From positions 1 through 64,000 of the forward strand of contig JACPHN010000032.1 in assembly GCA_016188575.1 (NCBI GenBank): a stretch of DNA of 64,000 nt. The letters run 5' to 3'. The DNA comes from Candidatus Schekmanbacteria bacterium. GTDB taxonomy: Bacteria > CSSED10-310 > JACPHN01. A model generated the notes under the pieces. That model was not told where the DNA came from and searched no databases. It was given only the letters and a program-made list of their open reading frames with translations. Below, piece after piece: positions 27,564 through 35,486 of the stretch. Positions within the stretch are counted from its first letter, which is position 1, and each line of letters begins with the position of its first letter. The position numbers and the translations under genes are program-made.

Positions 27564-28223
27564 TCAGTCAGCACGGAACGGTGGCAGCGGTTCCCACGGC
27601 AAGCCCGCTCTGGGAACGGCAATAGATAGCTCTTCGCGCAGCTCATCGAGCGCTTGCAGGTGAGCGGCGCGCTCGACGCCGGCGGTCTTCGCCGCCCAGT
27701 AGCGGGCACAAGCGAGCAGAAAATCGCGCTCGGCAGCGTACGCGGGGCCCTCATTGGTGCTGCCGGAGTCGAAATGAGAGAGCTCGTGAAGCAGCACGGA
27801 GGCGATGTAGAACCAGGACTTGGCGCGCGCGACGCGATCGAGGGGTGAGGCGGACTCGTAGCGCCCTTTCATGGTCACTTCCGAAACGTAGATGCGGCCA
27901 TGGTCGGCGACCAGCGACAATCCCCCGTTGAGCACACATGCGGCGAGATCTCCCTCCATCTCGGGCGCTACATGGACCTTGCCGCTGTAGCACAGGTACA
28001 GGAGCCGCTGCGCCTGCCGCCGATAGCCGACTGCGTGCAGGGCGTCAAGGGCACGCCACAAGTGTCGCCAGGCCAGATTTCGCGCCGCCGGGTCGCCTCC
28101 CGGGCCGTCAAGGGGCCACGTCTTCCAGCCCACGTGTTGCCACCGCGCCTGGGTCGATCCCAGAAAGGCGGACACCTCGATCACTGCTACCGTGGTTGCC
28201 AGGGTAAGCAACTTGTCCCACAT
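27564..28223 (-). CDS. Putative HExxH metallopeptidase, membrane-anchored, unknown family
   Basis: The 219-residue protein has an N-terminal hydrophobic segment (LLTLATTVAVIEVSAFLG) that could be a signal anchor, and a zinc-type motif HELSH in LLHELSHFDSGSTNEG. The residues after it (DSGSTNEGPAYAAERD) contain acidic candidates for the third ligand, as in gluzincin-like peptidases. It is not an enzyme family I can name. The ATG at 28223 has an ideal AAGGAGG 6 nt upstream. It is oriented like the hydantoinase gene, 118 bp apart, so the two may be co-transcribed. Confidence 0.7.
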   Translation of the reverse strand: MWDKLLTLATTVAVIEVSAFLGSTQARWQHVGWKTWPLDGPGGDPAARNLAWRHLWRALDALHAVGYRRQAQRLLYLCYSGKVHVAPEMEGDLAACVLNGGLSLVADHGRIYVSEVTMKGRYESASPLDRVARAKSWFYIASVLLHELSHFDSGSTNEGPAYAAERDFLLACARYWAAKTAGVERAAHLQALDELREELSIAVPRAGLPWEPLPPFRAD

Positions 28224-28479
28224 GCAAACCTCCTTGGCGTCTGGTGGCCCTCCAGATCTCCACGCTTGGAGGGGGCGCGCCAGGGTTCGGGGCGGCGCGA
28301 TATTCGCTGCAGCCATGAATACACTATAGCGCCGAGCGTTCGCGCCTGTACGCCACGGGCTCGACATGTGCCGGCCCGTGGCGAGGCCCGGCAACGACAG
28401 TATAAGATCACCGTACGGATCGCGATCGCGGGTTGTGGAGCAGCGCCGCCGCCGCCCTTCTCGGATCGCCTGCACATCG

Positions 28480-30003
28480 ATGGCCACACGTCACTCGCAC
28501 CCCTACCGCATCGCAGTTCTCGCCGAAAGCGCCTCCGAGCTCAGGGCGCTCCGGCCACTGATCAACCTCAGCGAGCAAATCGACTGCTTTCACGCGCCGA
28601 ACGTCGAAGCCGTGACGGCCGAAGCTCAGACGGTGCTCGTCGTGGTCGGCGATCCGCCCGGTGCAGCGATCACTGCAGCCACGGAGCTCCGCCAGCGCGC
28701 GCCCGGAAGGACGCTGATCGGGGTCGGGAAAAACCTGGCGGTTGAGCGCATCGTCGCGTTGGCGAGAGGCGGCTGTGCACACGTCGTCGATCTGGCGCTG
28801 GGGTCCGAGCCCCTGACCTCCGTGATCCTCGACGGATTTCATGCCTGGCGCTCCGCCGTGAAATCCGAGCCGCACCGCGTGGCGAGGACGCCGGACAGCT
28901 TGGAGCGGCTTGTCGGGGTGAGCACGCCGTGGCGGGAGGCGCTCGCCCGCATCGCGCTGGCGCAGCGGCGGCAGGGCCTCACCGTGCTCATTTCCGGCGA
29001 GACCGGGACAGGCAAGGGCGTGGTGGCGCGAGCGATCCACGGAAGGCACGACGTGCCGGAGCACCCGTTTGTGGACATCAACTGCTCGGCCCTGCCCGAG
29101 ACGCTGCTGGAAGCGGAGCTGTTTGGACACGAGCGCGGCGCGTTCACGGACGCCCAGCGCCGGCGGCGCGGCATCTTCGAGCTCGCACACGGCGGCACCC
29201 TGTTCCTCGACGAGATTGGCGCGATGCCGCTGCACGTTCAGGCAAAGCTGCTCAAGGTCGTCGAGGACCGGACTTTCCGCCGGCTCGGCGGGGAGCAGCC
29301 GATCAGCGTGAGCTGCAGGGTGGTCGCCGGTACCAACGTGGATCTCGCGGAGCTCGTGGCAAGCGGGAGATTTCGGGAGGATCTCTACTACCGGGTCAAA
29401 GTGTTCACGATCGAGCTGCCCCCTCTGCGCGCCCGCCCAGGAGACGCCGAGGTGCTGGCGGAGCATTTCCTGGCCGAAGTACGCGAGCGCTACGGGCTCG
29501 AGGTCACTGGCATCGCGCCGGCGGCGCTGCGATCGCTGGCCGCCTATCGCTGGCCGGGGAACACGCGCGAGTTGCAGCACGCCATAGAACGTGCCGCAAT
29601 CGTCGCGGAGCATGGGCGGATCGAGCTTACCCACCTCGATCCGGCGATCTCCGGCGGTGGCCAGGTCGCCGCTCCGAAAGCGCGCGAGAGTGATGGGGCA
29701 GCCACCCATCGTGTGGCCGCCGCGGGCGCGACCATCGAGATCCCACCGGAGGGGCTGTCGCTGGCGGCTCTGGAGCGGCGGGCCGTCGTGGCAACGCTGC
29801 GGATGGTGGGCGGCAACCGCAGCCGCGCCGCGCGCCTGCTTGGCATTTCGCGTACGCGACTGCTGCGCAGGATCGCAGAGCTCGAGCAGGAGAGGCAACG
29901 GCGCACAGATTCTCGCTCTCCGGGTGGCGGCGCCGGGGTATGGGAGCAAGATCCGGATGAGGGCGAGGATGCTGGGCACCAGGCTCCGGGCTGCGAGGAA
30001 TGA
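28480..30003 (+). CDS. Sigma-54-dependent transcriptional activator (NtrC-type AAA+)
   Basis: The 507-residue protein has a degenerate receiver-like N-terminal domain (about 8-125) without the phospho-acceptor Asp pattern, then a sigma-54 AAA+ domain: Walker A GETGTGKG at 173-180, the sigma-54 contact loop GAFTDA at 220-225 (GAFTGA in most members), Walker B TLFLDEIG, and LPPLRARPGDAEVLAEHFL. A Fis-type HTH closes the conserved part (NRSRAARLLGISRTRLLRR). The unusual Asp in the contact loop may weaken or alter sigma-54 contact. A -24/-12 promoter lies 71 bp after its stop codon, so the lipoprotein-TPR pair downstream is its most likely target. Confidence 0.9.
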   Translation: MATRHSHPYRIAVLAESASELRALRPLINLSEQIDCFHAPNVEAVTAEAQTVLVVVGDPPGAAITAATELRQRAPGRTLIGVGKNLAVERIVALARGGCAHVVDLALGSEPLTSVILDGFHAWRSAVKSEPHRVARTPDSLERLVGVSTPWREALARIALAQRRQGLTVLISGETGTGKGVVARAIHGRHDVPEHPFVDINCSALPETLLEAELFGHERGAFTDAQRRRRGIFELAHGGTLFLDEIGAMPLHVQAKLLKVVEDRTFRRLGGEQPISVSCRVVAGTNVDLAELVASGRFREDLYYRVKVFTIELPPLRARPGDAEVLAEHFLAEVRERYGLEVTGIAPAALRSLAAYRWPGNTRELQHAIERAAIVAEHGRIELTHLDPAISGGGQVAAPKARESDGAATHRVAAAGATIEIPPEGLSLAALERRAVVATLRMVGGNRSRAARLLGISRTRLLRRIAELEQERQRRTDSRSPGGGAGVWEQDPDEGEDAGHQAPGCEE

Positions 30004-30073
30004 GACAGGGGCCGAGGAATCGACGCCGCAAGGCACGGGGTATCGCGGTAGGACAGTTCCCCTGCAAAAGGCC

Positions 30074-30090
30074 GGGCACGGTATTTGCAT
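30074..30090 (+). promoter_or_regulatory. Sigma-54 (-24/-12) promoter
   Basis: GGGCACGGTATTTGCAT matches the sigma-54 consensus TGGCACGNNNNTTGCW at all but the first base. The -24 GG (30075-30076) and -12 GC (30087-30088) are separated by exactly 10 bp. Transcription should begin near 30100, upstream of the lipoprotein and TPR genes and just after the sigma-54 activator gene. Confidence 0.75.
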
Positions 30091-30188
30091 CCTCGTTGCC
30101 TGAGTGACTGCGCACCCCACAAGCCGGAAAGGAGGGCTACAGAGCCGTGAAACGATGGCCTTGTCGAAACGCCGCGCGCCTGGCGATC

Positions 30189-30326
30189 CTGAATCCACCG
30201 CCTGTTCGACGTCGGCGTGACAGCGCCCCTCGCCGTCCCTCCCCCCGCTTGTACGGGGAGATGAGGTGGGGGATCTTCGCGACGCGCATTCCGCGCCCGT
30301 TGCAGGCGAACCGGTGGTGGATTCAG
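30189..30326. repeat. Palindromic intergenic element, copy 4 (complete, type copy)
   Basis: The ends CTGAATCCACC (30189-30199) and GGTGGATTCAG (30316-30326) are perfect 11-bp inverted repeats. Inside are a C-rich arm (CCCTCCCCCCGC) and a G-rich arm (GGGGAGATGAGGTGGGGG) around a short loop. The right arm is read through as the start of the following lipoprotein gene. Confidence 0.85.
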
Positions 30327-30839
30327 GCGATCCTGTACGCACTTGCCGTGGTCCTGTTGGGCTCATGCGACGTGCTGGACGGCAGGCGGTCGTCTACGGG
30401 ACCCGACCAGAATGGCTGCGAGGGCGGCAATCACACCATGACGTTCGTCTCCCAGACGCTGATCTCCGCCGCGTCGGGCGGCGTCTTCTCGTTTCGCGCC
30501 GGGACGCTGACGGTGCGGGCAGGTTCCATCCCCGCGGATACCGTCATCCAGGGGACGGTGCGCGTGACGCAGTGCGACGTCTTTCGCAACGAGTACGAGT
30601 TTGCTCCGTCCGGGCTGCGGTTCGATCCGCCGGCGACGCTGGCGCTGAGCTACGGCATGATGTCCGGAGCGGATCTGGACACGGTCACGCTGATGCTGTT
30701 CGACGAGCAGACCGGCGAGTGGGTGGTAGCTGCCGAGATGGCAAGGGACCCCAGTGGGCACAGGTATGTCGGCGAGATATCACATTTTTCGCGATACTCG
30801 CTGTCGGCGAACGGCCAGTCGGCGCGACCTGCGCCGTGA
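30261..30839 (+). CDS. Lipoprotein with ZU5-like beta domain
   Basis: The protein begins with a lipoprotein signal: a basic stretch (FATRIPRPLQANRWW), a hydrophobic core and the lipobox LLGSC. The mature part has the ZU5-like pattern: GGVFSFRAGTLTVRAGSIP, then LRFDPPATLALSYG, and SHFSRYSL at the end, as in many secreted myxobacterial proteins. The basic part of the signal is encoded by the right arm of the palindromic element. ATG 30261 is the first usable start after the element's centre, though its GGGGAG sits too close; an ATG at 30147 would add 38 low-complexity residues. It lies downstream of the sigma-54 promoter and 36 bp before the TPR gene. Confidence 0.65.
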   Translation: MRWGIFATRIPRPLQANRWWIQAILYALAVVLLGSCDVLDGRRSSTGPDQNGCEGGNHTMTFVSQTLISAASGGVFSFRAGTLTVRAGSIPADTVIQGTVRVTQCDVFRNEYEFAPSGLRFDPPATLALSYGMMSGADLDTVTLMLFDEQTGEWVVAAEMARDPSGHRYVGEISHFSRYSLSANGQSARPAP

Positions 30840-30875
30840 GGCCCGTTCGACCGTAGGCGAGCAGCGGGAGGCCTC

Positions 30876-32108
30876 GTGTCGCGGTTGCAGGAAATGGACC
30901 ACTGGGGACGCGTGATCCAGTCGCTGGAGGCGCTCGCGGGGGACACTGCGGCGCCGGCCGAGGTTTCGGCGGGTGCCGTGGCGCGGCTCGAAGCGGATAT
31001 TCTGACTGCCTGCGCCACCGGCGCGGCGTGCCCCGCCGACCGCCTGCTGGCCTGTGCTTTCCGCCTGGTAGACGGCCCCGCTTCGGGAACGGCGCCCGCC
31101 TCTCGGGCGCGCATGGCCCTGGCCAGCGCGCGCATGCTGGCGCGCTGCGGCCACGCTGCCGCCGCGTCCGCCGTGCTCGAGCGCCTGGCGACCATGGCAA
31201 AGGGCGAGCGCCTGGCGCGCGTTGAGCTCGTGGCGCTCATGGAGCTCGCCGACCTGTATCGGCGGCAGGGGAAGCTGGCTGAGGCCGAGGTCGTCTACGA
31301 CTCCGCCGGTGAGCGCGCCGCCCGCGAGGGCCACCTACGAGAGCACGCCGATGCCCTCAATGGGCGGGCGACGGTGTTGCTGGAAGGTGGACATGTCGCG
31401 CGGGCCGACGCCCTGCTCAGGCACGCGCTTGAAATCGCCGTGGAGATTGACGACGCCCGCCTGACCGGCCACATTTATAACAATCTCGGCGTGCTCTGCT
31501 GCATCCGCGGTGACTATGCCGCCGGAGCGTGCGAGCTCGCACGCGCGCTCGCGGCACGGCAGAGTGTAGGGAACGCCGGTGCGTTTGCGGAGACGTACCA
31601 CAACCTCGGCCTGGCCGCACGCCGCCGCCAACGGCCGGACGAAGCCCGAGAACACCTTCGCCGAGCGAGTGAATACGCCCGCATGTCCGGCGATGGGCGG
31701 CTGGCAGGCAACGTCTTTCTCGCCGAGACCGAGCTCGATCTCGACAGCGGCGATCTGCGCCTGGCGCGTTTCCACGCCGAGCGGGCGCTGGCCATTCACC
31801 GCGAGCACGGTGACGCCCTCGGGATTGCCGAGGCGAGGCGCTTTACGGGTCTGGTGGCGCACCTTCAGGGCGACGCGAACGAGGCCTGTCGCATCCTGGA
31901 GGAGGCACTGGCTGCTTTTGAGAAGGTGGGCCATCTGCTGGGAATCGCGGAAACCGCCGAAGATCTGGCGCACGTCGCACGCACTCTTGGCGACCGTGAG
32001 CGGGCGCAGGCGCTCCTGGCACAGGCCGCGGCGATCTTCGGCGAGCTGGGTGACACCCGTAGAGCGGCAAGCGCCGCCGCGCAGGCGGCGTCGCCCGGGT
32101 GCGCTTGA
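30876..32108 (+). CDS. TPR-repeat protein
   Basis: The 410-residue protein is almost entirely tetratricopeptide repeats (about 90-390), with units such as LTGHIYNNLGVLCCIRGDY and AFAETYHNLGLAARRRQRP. It resembles the C-terminal TPR arrays of the kinase-ATPase proteins in this window but has no enzymatic domain and no signal peptide. The GTG start at 30876 has GGGAGG four bases upstream. Together with the lipoprotein gene it forms a likely two-gene unit under the sigma-54 promoter. It may act as a scaffold or as the partner of one of the kinase proteins. Confidence 0.85.
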   Translation: MSRLQEMDHWGRVIQSLEALAGDTAAPAEVSAGAVARLEADILTACATGAACPADRLLACAFRLVDGPASGTAPASRARMALASARMLARCGHAAAASAVLERLATMAKGERLARVELVALMELADLYRRQGKLAEAEVVYDSAGERAAREGHLREHADALNGRATVLLEGGHVARADALLRHALEIAVEIDDARLTGHIYNNLGVLCCIRGDYAAGACELARALAARQSVGNAGAFAETYHNLGLAARRRQRPDEAREHLRRASEYARMSGDGRLAGNVFLAETELDLDSGDLRLARFHAERALAIHREHGDALGIAEARRFTGLVAHLQGDANEACRILEEALAAFEKVGHLLGIAETAEDLAHVARTLGDRERAQALLAQAAAIFGELGDTRRAASAAAQAASPGCA

Positions 32109-32114
32109 GGTCGC

Positions 32115-32314
32115 CTCAATCTACCGCCTCTTCGACGTCGGCGTGACAATGCCCCGCTCCGCCCTCCCCCCCTGCGCGCGGGGGACGTGCTCCGTGGGTC
32201 TTCGTGAAGCTCGGGGGCGCTTGCCCTCCCCCTCGCGCGCGGGGGAGGTGCGGTAGGGGGATGTTCGTGATGCGCTTTCCGCGCAGCTTGCAGGCGAAGA
32301 GGCGGTGGCTTCAG
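32115..32314. repeat. Palindromic intergenic element, copy 5 (with duplicated core)
   Basis: The ends CTCAATCTACC (32115-32125) and GGTGGCTTCAG (32304-32314) are imperfect terminal repeats. The first 33 bp are nearly identical to copy 4 (shared TTCGACGTCGGCGTGACA). The C/G-rich hairpin core occurs twice, which makes this copy about 60 bp longer. It fills the gap between the TPR gene and the convergent lipoprotein gene. Confidence 0.8.
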
Positions 32315-32327
32315 GGTCAGCCGCAGA

Positions 32328-32810
32328 CTACTGCATGTGCACCGTATGGTGCTGGTGGTTGGAGTCGTGACCGTCCTGGTCCTCACACCAGAAGTCGTAG
32401 TCGTAGTCACCGGAGGCGGCGCCGTCACCGTGGCAGCCGGCGCCCTCGCCGTGATCCTCATGGCAAAAGTCCCCATCTCCCGCTACCCCGTCGCAGCCGT
32501 GACCGTCATCGTGAAGCTCCACGACGCCCTGCCTGCCGTGCATGCCCATCGGCCGGTTGTAGCGCACGTAGACGGCGCGAATCTGCCCGAGCCCGCGAGG
32601 ATCCGTGACGTGTGCGCGGAACATGGTGCTTTCTCCGTTCTCGTGCGAGACAGTCATGCCGGCGACCGAAACGCCGTCCACGAGAACGTCGGAATTGACC
32701 AGGCTGGGACGCGGGTCCTGTGGCGCCGCCGGACTGCCGTCCTCGGAGCAGGCGAGCAAAAGGGTAGCGGCAGCAAGACAGCTTAGAGAGAGTAGAAGTG
32801 AGGATCGCAT
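32328..32810 (-). CDS. Lipoprotein with His/Asp/Cys-rich C-terminus
   Basis: The 160-residue protein has a lipoprotein signal (MRSSLLLSLSCLAAATLLLA followed by Cys) and a short Ig-like region (VLVDGVSVAGMTV). The C-terminal 60 residues are very rich in Asp, Gly, His and Cys, beginning with VELHDDGHGCDGVAGDGDF. The DDG-GDG layout resembles calcium-binding loops of bacterial Ig-like domains, but the many His and Cys residues are unusual and suggest transition-metal binding. The ATG at 32810 has AGGAG 8 nt upstream. It stands alone between the repeat element and the ketosynthase operon promoter. Confidence 0.75.
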   Translation of the reverse strand: MRSSLLLSLSCLAAATLLLACSEDGSPAAPQDPRPSLVNSDVLVDGVSVAGMTVSHENGESTMFRAHVTDPRGLGQIRAVYVRYNRPMGMHGRQGVVELHDDGHGCDGVAGDGDFCHEDHGEGAGCHGDGAASGDYDYDFWCEDQDGHDSNHQHHTVHMQ

Positions 32811-33032
32811 GCGGCATCTCCTGTGGAAGTGGGGAACGTCTGGTCCGCGCACGCCTGTCACTTGCAAGATCTTTGCCACCTCTGGTCGAAGCGCGACAGT
32901 GTGCGCCTCTCCACGTTGGCACGACTGTCTGGCGGTATCGACCACGCGGAAGCCCCTCTCACCATGAAACAGTCCTCGGAGTGTAGCGCGGTGATACACC
33001 GTACCGCAGCGCCGGATTGGGCCGCCGCGCGA

Positions 33033-33061
33033 TTGACGGCCTGCGGGCCAATCGTTATAGT
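33033..33061 (+). promoter_or_regulatory. Sigma-70-type promoter of the ketosynthase-ACP operon
   Basis: The -35 TTGACG (33033-33038) and -10 TATAGT (33056-33061) are separated by 17 bp, an excellent match. Transcription would start near 33068, about 30 nt before the GTG start of the first ketosynthase. Confidence 0.65.
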
Positions 33062-33099
33062 CGCAGACGTGGCTAGAGCCACATCGATGGGGGAGGCCC

Positions 33100-34377
33100 G
33101 TGAATCGCAACAGTGGAAATCGCCGCGCGCCCGTGCTCGTCACCGGTATCGGTGTGGTCGCTCCCGGGGCGGTAGGCCGGGAGGCTTTTTGGGCCCGTAT
33201 CCTCGATGCGCGCCCGCAAACGCGGCCGGTAACGCTGTTCGACACGTCGCGGTTTCGCTCCGTGCTCGGAGGCGAGGTGCCACGAGAGGACTTGGCGCTG
33301 GCGCTCGACGACTTCGCCGCGCGCACGCATGCGGCGGTGCCCGCCGGCAGAACGGCGCGGCTCCTTCTGGTCGCGGCCGATGAGGCCCTCGCCAGTGCGG
33401 GCCTCGGCGATGCGGAGCTGCGGCGCGCGACGGCGTTCGTGTTCGGGAGCACCCTGCCTGAGGATGCCTTTGAACAGCACGCGCTGCGGCGCTTCGCATG
33501 CCAGCAGCAAGGGGTTCCGTTCGCGGCTCCTGAACCTGCCGAGATGTTCGCGGCAGCATACGCGGGCGGCGCGCGCGCCGTCGGCCGAGCACTCGGTCTG
33601 AGCGACGTGCGCCTCGGTGTCCCCGGCGCCTGTGCAGCGGGCAACTACGCCTTGCTGCTTGGCGCCCTGTTGATTCGTGACGGGGCTGCCGAGCGGGTTC
33701 TGTGCTGCGGAGCAGACCACCTGTCGCCGGTGAATTTCGCGGGCTTCGGCCAGCTTGGGCTGCTTGCCGATGACGTTTGCCGCCCGTTCGACGCATGCCG
33801 GCGCGGTCTCATCCCCGCCGAGGGAGCGGGTGCCCTGCTTCTGGAATCTCGCTCGTCGGCAGCCGCGCGGGGCGCCACCGTGCTTGCCGAGCTGCGCGGT
33901 GCGGGAATGGCAACGGATGCCTATCACGTGAGCGCTCCGGATCCAAGCGGACGTGGCCTCACATTGGCAATCGAGCGCGCGCTCGGCGATGCCGAAGCCA
34001 GCGGCGACGCGATCGACTACGTGAGCGCCCACGGCACGGGGACGCCCGCAAATGATCGGGTGGAGTCCCTGGCGCTGCGCCGGGTGTTCGGATCGCGGCT
34101 CGATCACTTGCCGGTTTCTTCGATCAAATCGATCTTCGGTCACTCCATGGGGGCGGCCTCCGCCATCGAGGCGGTCGCGACCGTGCAAGCGATCCGTGCC
34201 GGCGTGCTTCCACCCACCATCAACCACGTCACTCCGGACCCCGACTGCGTGCCCGACGTCGTTCCCAATGCGCCGCGCCCGGCTCGCGTGAAGCTCGCCC
34301 TGAGCAATGGCTACGCCTTCGGAGGCGGCGCCGTGGCGATCATCTTGGCCGCAGCAACGGGCGAGGTCGCGCGGTGA
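33100..34377 (+). CDS. Beta-ketoacyl-ACP synthase (FabF/KS-alpha type)
   Basis: The 425-residue condensing enzyme has the full thiolase-fold catalytic set: Cys178 in GACAAGNYAL, His311 in SAHGTGTPANDRVE, Lys343 and His348 in SIKSIFGHSMGAASAIEA, and the glycine-rich end SNGYAFGGGAV. It should elongate an ACP-bound acyl chain with malonyl-ACP. The GTG start at 33100 has a strong GGGGGAGG upstream. Its stop overlaps the next gene as GTGA, and the order KS, KS-like, ACP is that of a minimal type II polyketide synthase. No ketoreductase, dehydratase or acyltransferase gene is nearby. Confidence 0.9.
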   Translation: MNRNSGNRRAPVLVTGIGVVAPGAVGREAFWARILDARPQTRPVTLFDTSRFRSVLGGEVPREDLALALDDFAARTHAAVPAGRTARLLLVAADEALASAGLGDAELRRATAFVFGSTLPEDAFEQHALRRFACQQQGVPFAAPEPAEMFAAAYAGGARAVGRALGLSDVRLGVPGACAAGNYALLLGALLIRDGAAERVLCCGADHLSPVNFAGFGQLGLLADDVCRPFDACRRGLIPAEGAGALLLESRSSAAARGATVLAELRGAGMATDAYHVSAPDPSGRGLTLAIERALGDAEASGDAIDYVSAHGTGTPANDRVESLALRRVFGSRLDHLPVSSIKSIFGHSMGAASAIEAVATVQAIRAGVLPPTINHVTPDPDCVPDVVPNAPRPARVKLALSNGYAFGGGAVAIILAAATGEVAR

Positions 34378-35402
34378 GCCCGCCGCGCGTAATGCCGTCG
34401 ATAGGTGCCTCGATGCCGGTGACCGTGACGGGGTTCGCCTTGTTTTCGCCCGCCGGTCTGGACTGGCGGCACGCCCTGGCCCGCGTTACCGAACGAGACG
34501 GCGGCAGCGTGCGGTCGCTCCCACCTCTGCCGGAGACCGTAGACTTCGACGCGGCCGCCCTGCTTGGCAAGAAGGGGCTACGCGTGCTGGACCGGGCTTC
34601 CTGCTTGCTCGCCGCCACCATTCGCAGCGCCGCACACGAAGCCGGTCTGGGTGACGCGCTGGCGGGCGCGGAGACGGCTCTGGTTGCCGGCACGTGTTAC
34701 GCGTTTGCCGAGAGCTATGCCACGTTCGTGGACGACGCGGCGGAGCACGGGCCGACGCTGGCGAATCCCACGTTTTTCGCGCGGGCGATCGCCTCGGCGG
34801 CACCCAGTTTGGCGGCGCTTCGGCTCGGGATCACTGGAGCGGTGGTACCGGTGTGCGGAGGTCTGTGCGCTGGCGGCACCGCCTTGGCGGTCGCGCATCA
34901 GCTCGTCGCGGCGGGCAGGTTTCCGCGAGCCGTGGCGGCGTCAGTAGCGACGGTCGAGCCGCGAGTGGCGGAGCTGACGCGCCGGTCCTGCCCCGGGCGA
35001 CGCCCGATCGAGCTGGCCGCTGCCATGATTGTGGAGCCCCTGGACACGAGCTCGCCCGACGCCGAGCCTTCCCGCATCAGACTGGAGGAATCCAGAATCA
35101 TGGAGCTTTCGGCACCGCAGGTGCTGCCGGAACCCTCTTCCGTGCCCGCCACCGCAGTCTCAACGTGGATCGTGTTTGGAGACGAGCCGATCGGCCGGCC
35201 CGCTCTTGCACCGGCAGCGAGATTGCTCAGGCCCGAGTGGGACCTCGGCACCGGCGTCGGCGTCGCGGGGCTTGCGGAAGCGGTGCTCGCCGCCGGGCTG
35301 CTGAGATCCGCTGCCGGCGGACAACCCGAGGCAGGCGCAATCGCGGCGTCTACTGTCGATCCGTGGGACGACAAGCAATGTTTGTTCGTGTTCAGGCGAT
35401 AA
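34374..35402 (+). CDS. Ketosynthase-like protein lacking catalytic His (chain-length-factor-like)
   Basis: The 342-residue protein has only the first half of a ketosynthase fold in recognisable form: FALFSPAGLDWRHAL at the N-terminus and a nucleophile-elbow-like CGGLCAGGTALAVAHQ with Cys161 and Cys165. The C-terminal part is shortened and has no HGTGT, Lys or GH motif, so it cannot carry out a normal condensation alone. By order and size it resembles a KS-beta or chain-length factor that pairs with the preceding KS. It differs from classical factors, where the Cys is usually replaced by Gln. The GTG start overlaps the previous stop by 4 bp. Confidence 0.75.
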   Translation: MSPPRVMPSIGASMPVTVTGFALFSPAGLDWRHALARVTERDGGSVRSLPPLPETVDFDAAALLGKKGLRVLDRASCLLAATIRSAAHEAGLGDALAGAETALVAGTCYAFAESYATFVDDAAEHGPTLANPTFFARAIASAAPSLAALRLGITGAVVPVCGGLCAGGTALAVAHQLVAAGRFPRAVAASVATVEPRVAELTRRSCPGRRPIELAAAMIVEPLDTSSPDAEPSRIRLEESRIMELSAPQVLPEPSSVPATAVSTWIVFGDEPIGRPALAPAARLLRPEWDLGTGVGVAGLAEAVLAAGLLRSAAGGQPEAGAIAASTVDPWDDKQCLFVFRR

Positions 35403-35486
35403 TTAATGCGAAGCTGAGGCTTCTTGGCAAAGCGCATTCCGAGGGTCGAAGAAGCGGCCGATGACACGAGAGAGCTAGAGGTGAAA

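Noticed and set aside
28408-30366. Long minus-strand open frame of about 650 codons across the sigma-54 activator gene
   Set aside because: It is antisense to a gene with complete catalytic motifs, is Arg/Pro/Gln-rich without any domain, and is the expected by-product of GC-rich third codon positions.
32204-32608. Plus-strand frame beginning inside repeat copy 5
   Set aside because: It reads the repeat arm and then runs antisense to the His-rich lipoprotein; no domain, no good start.
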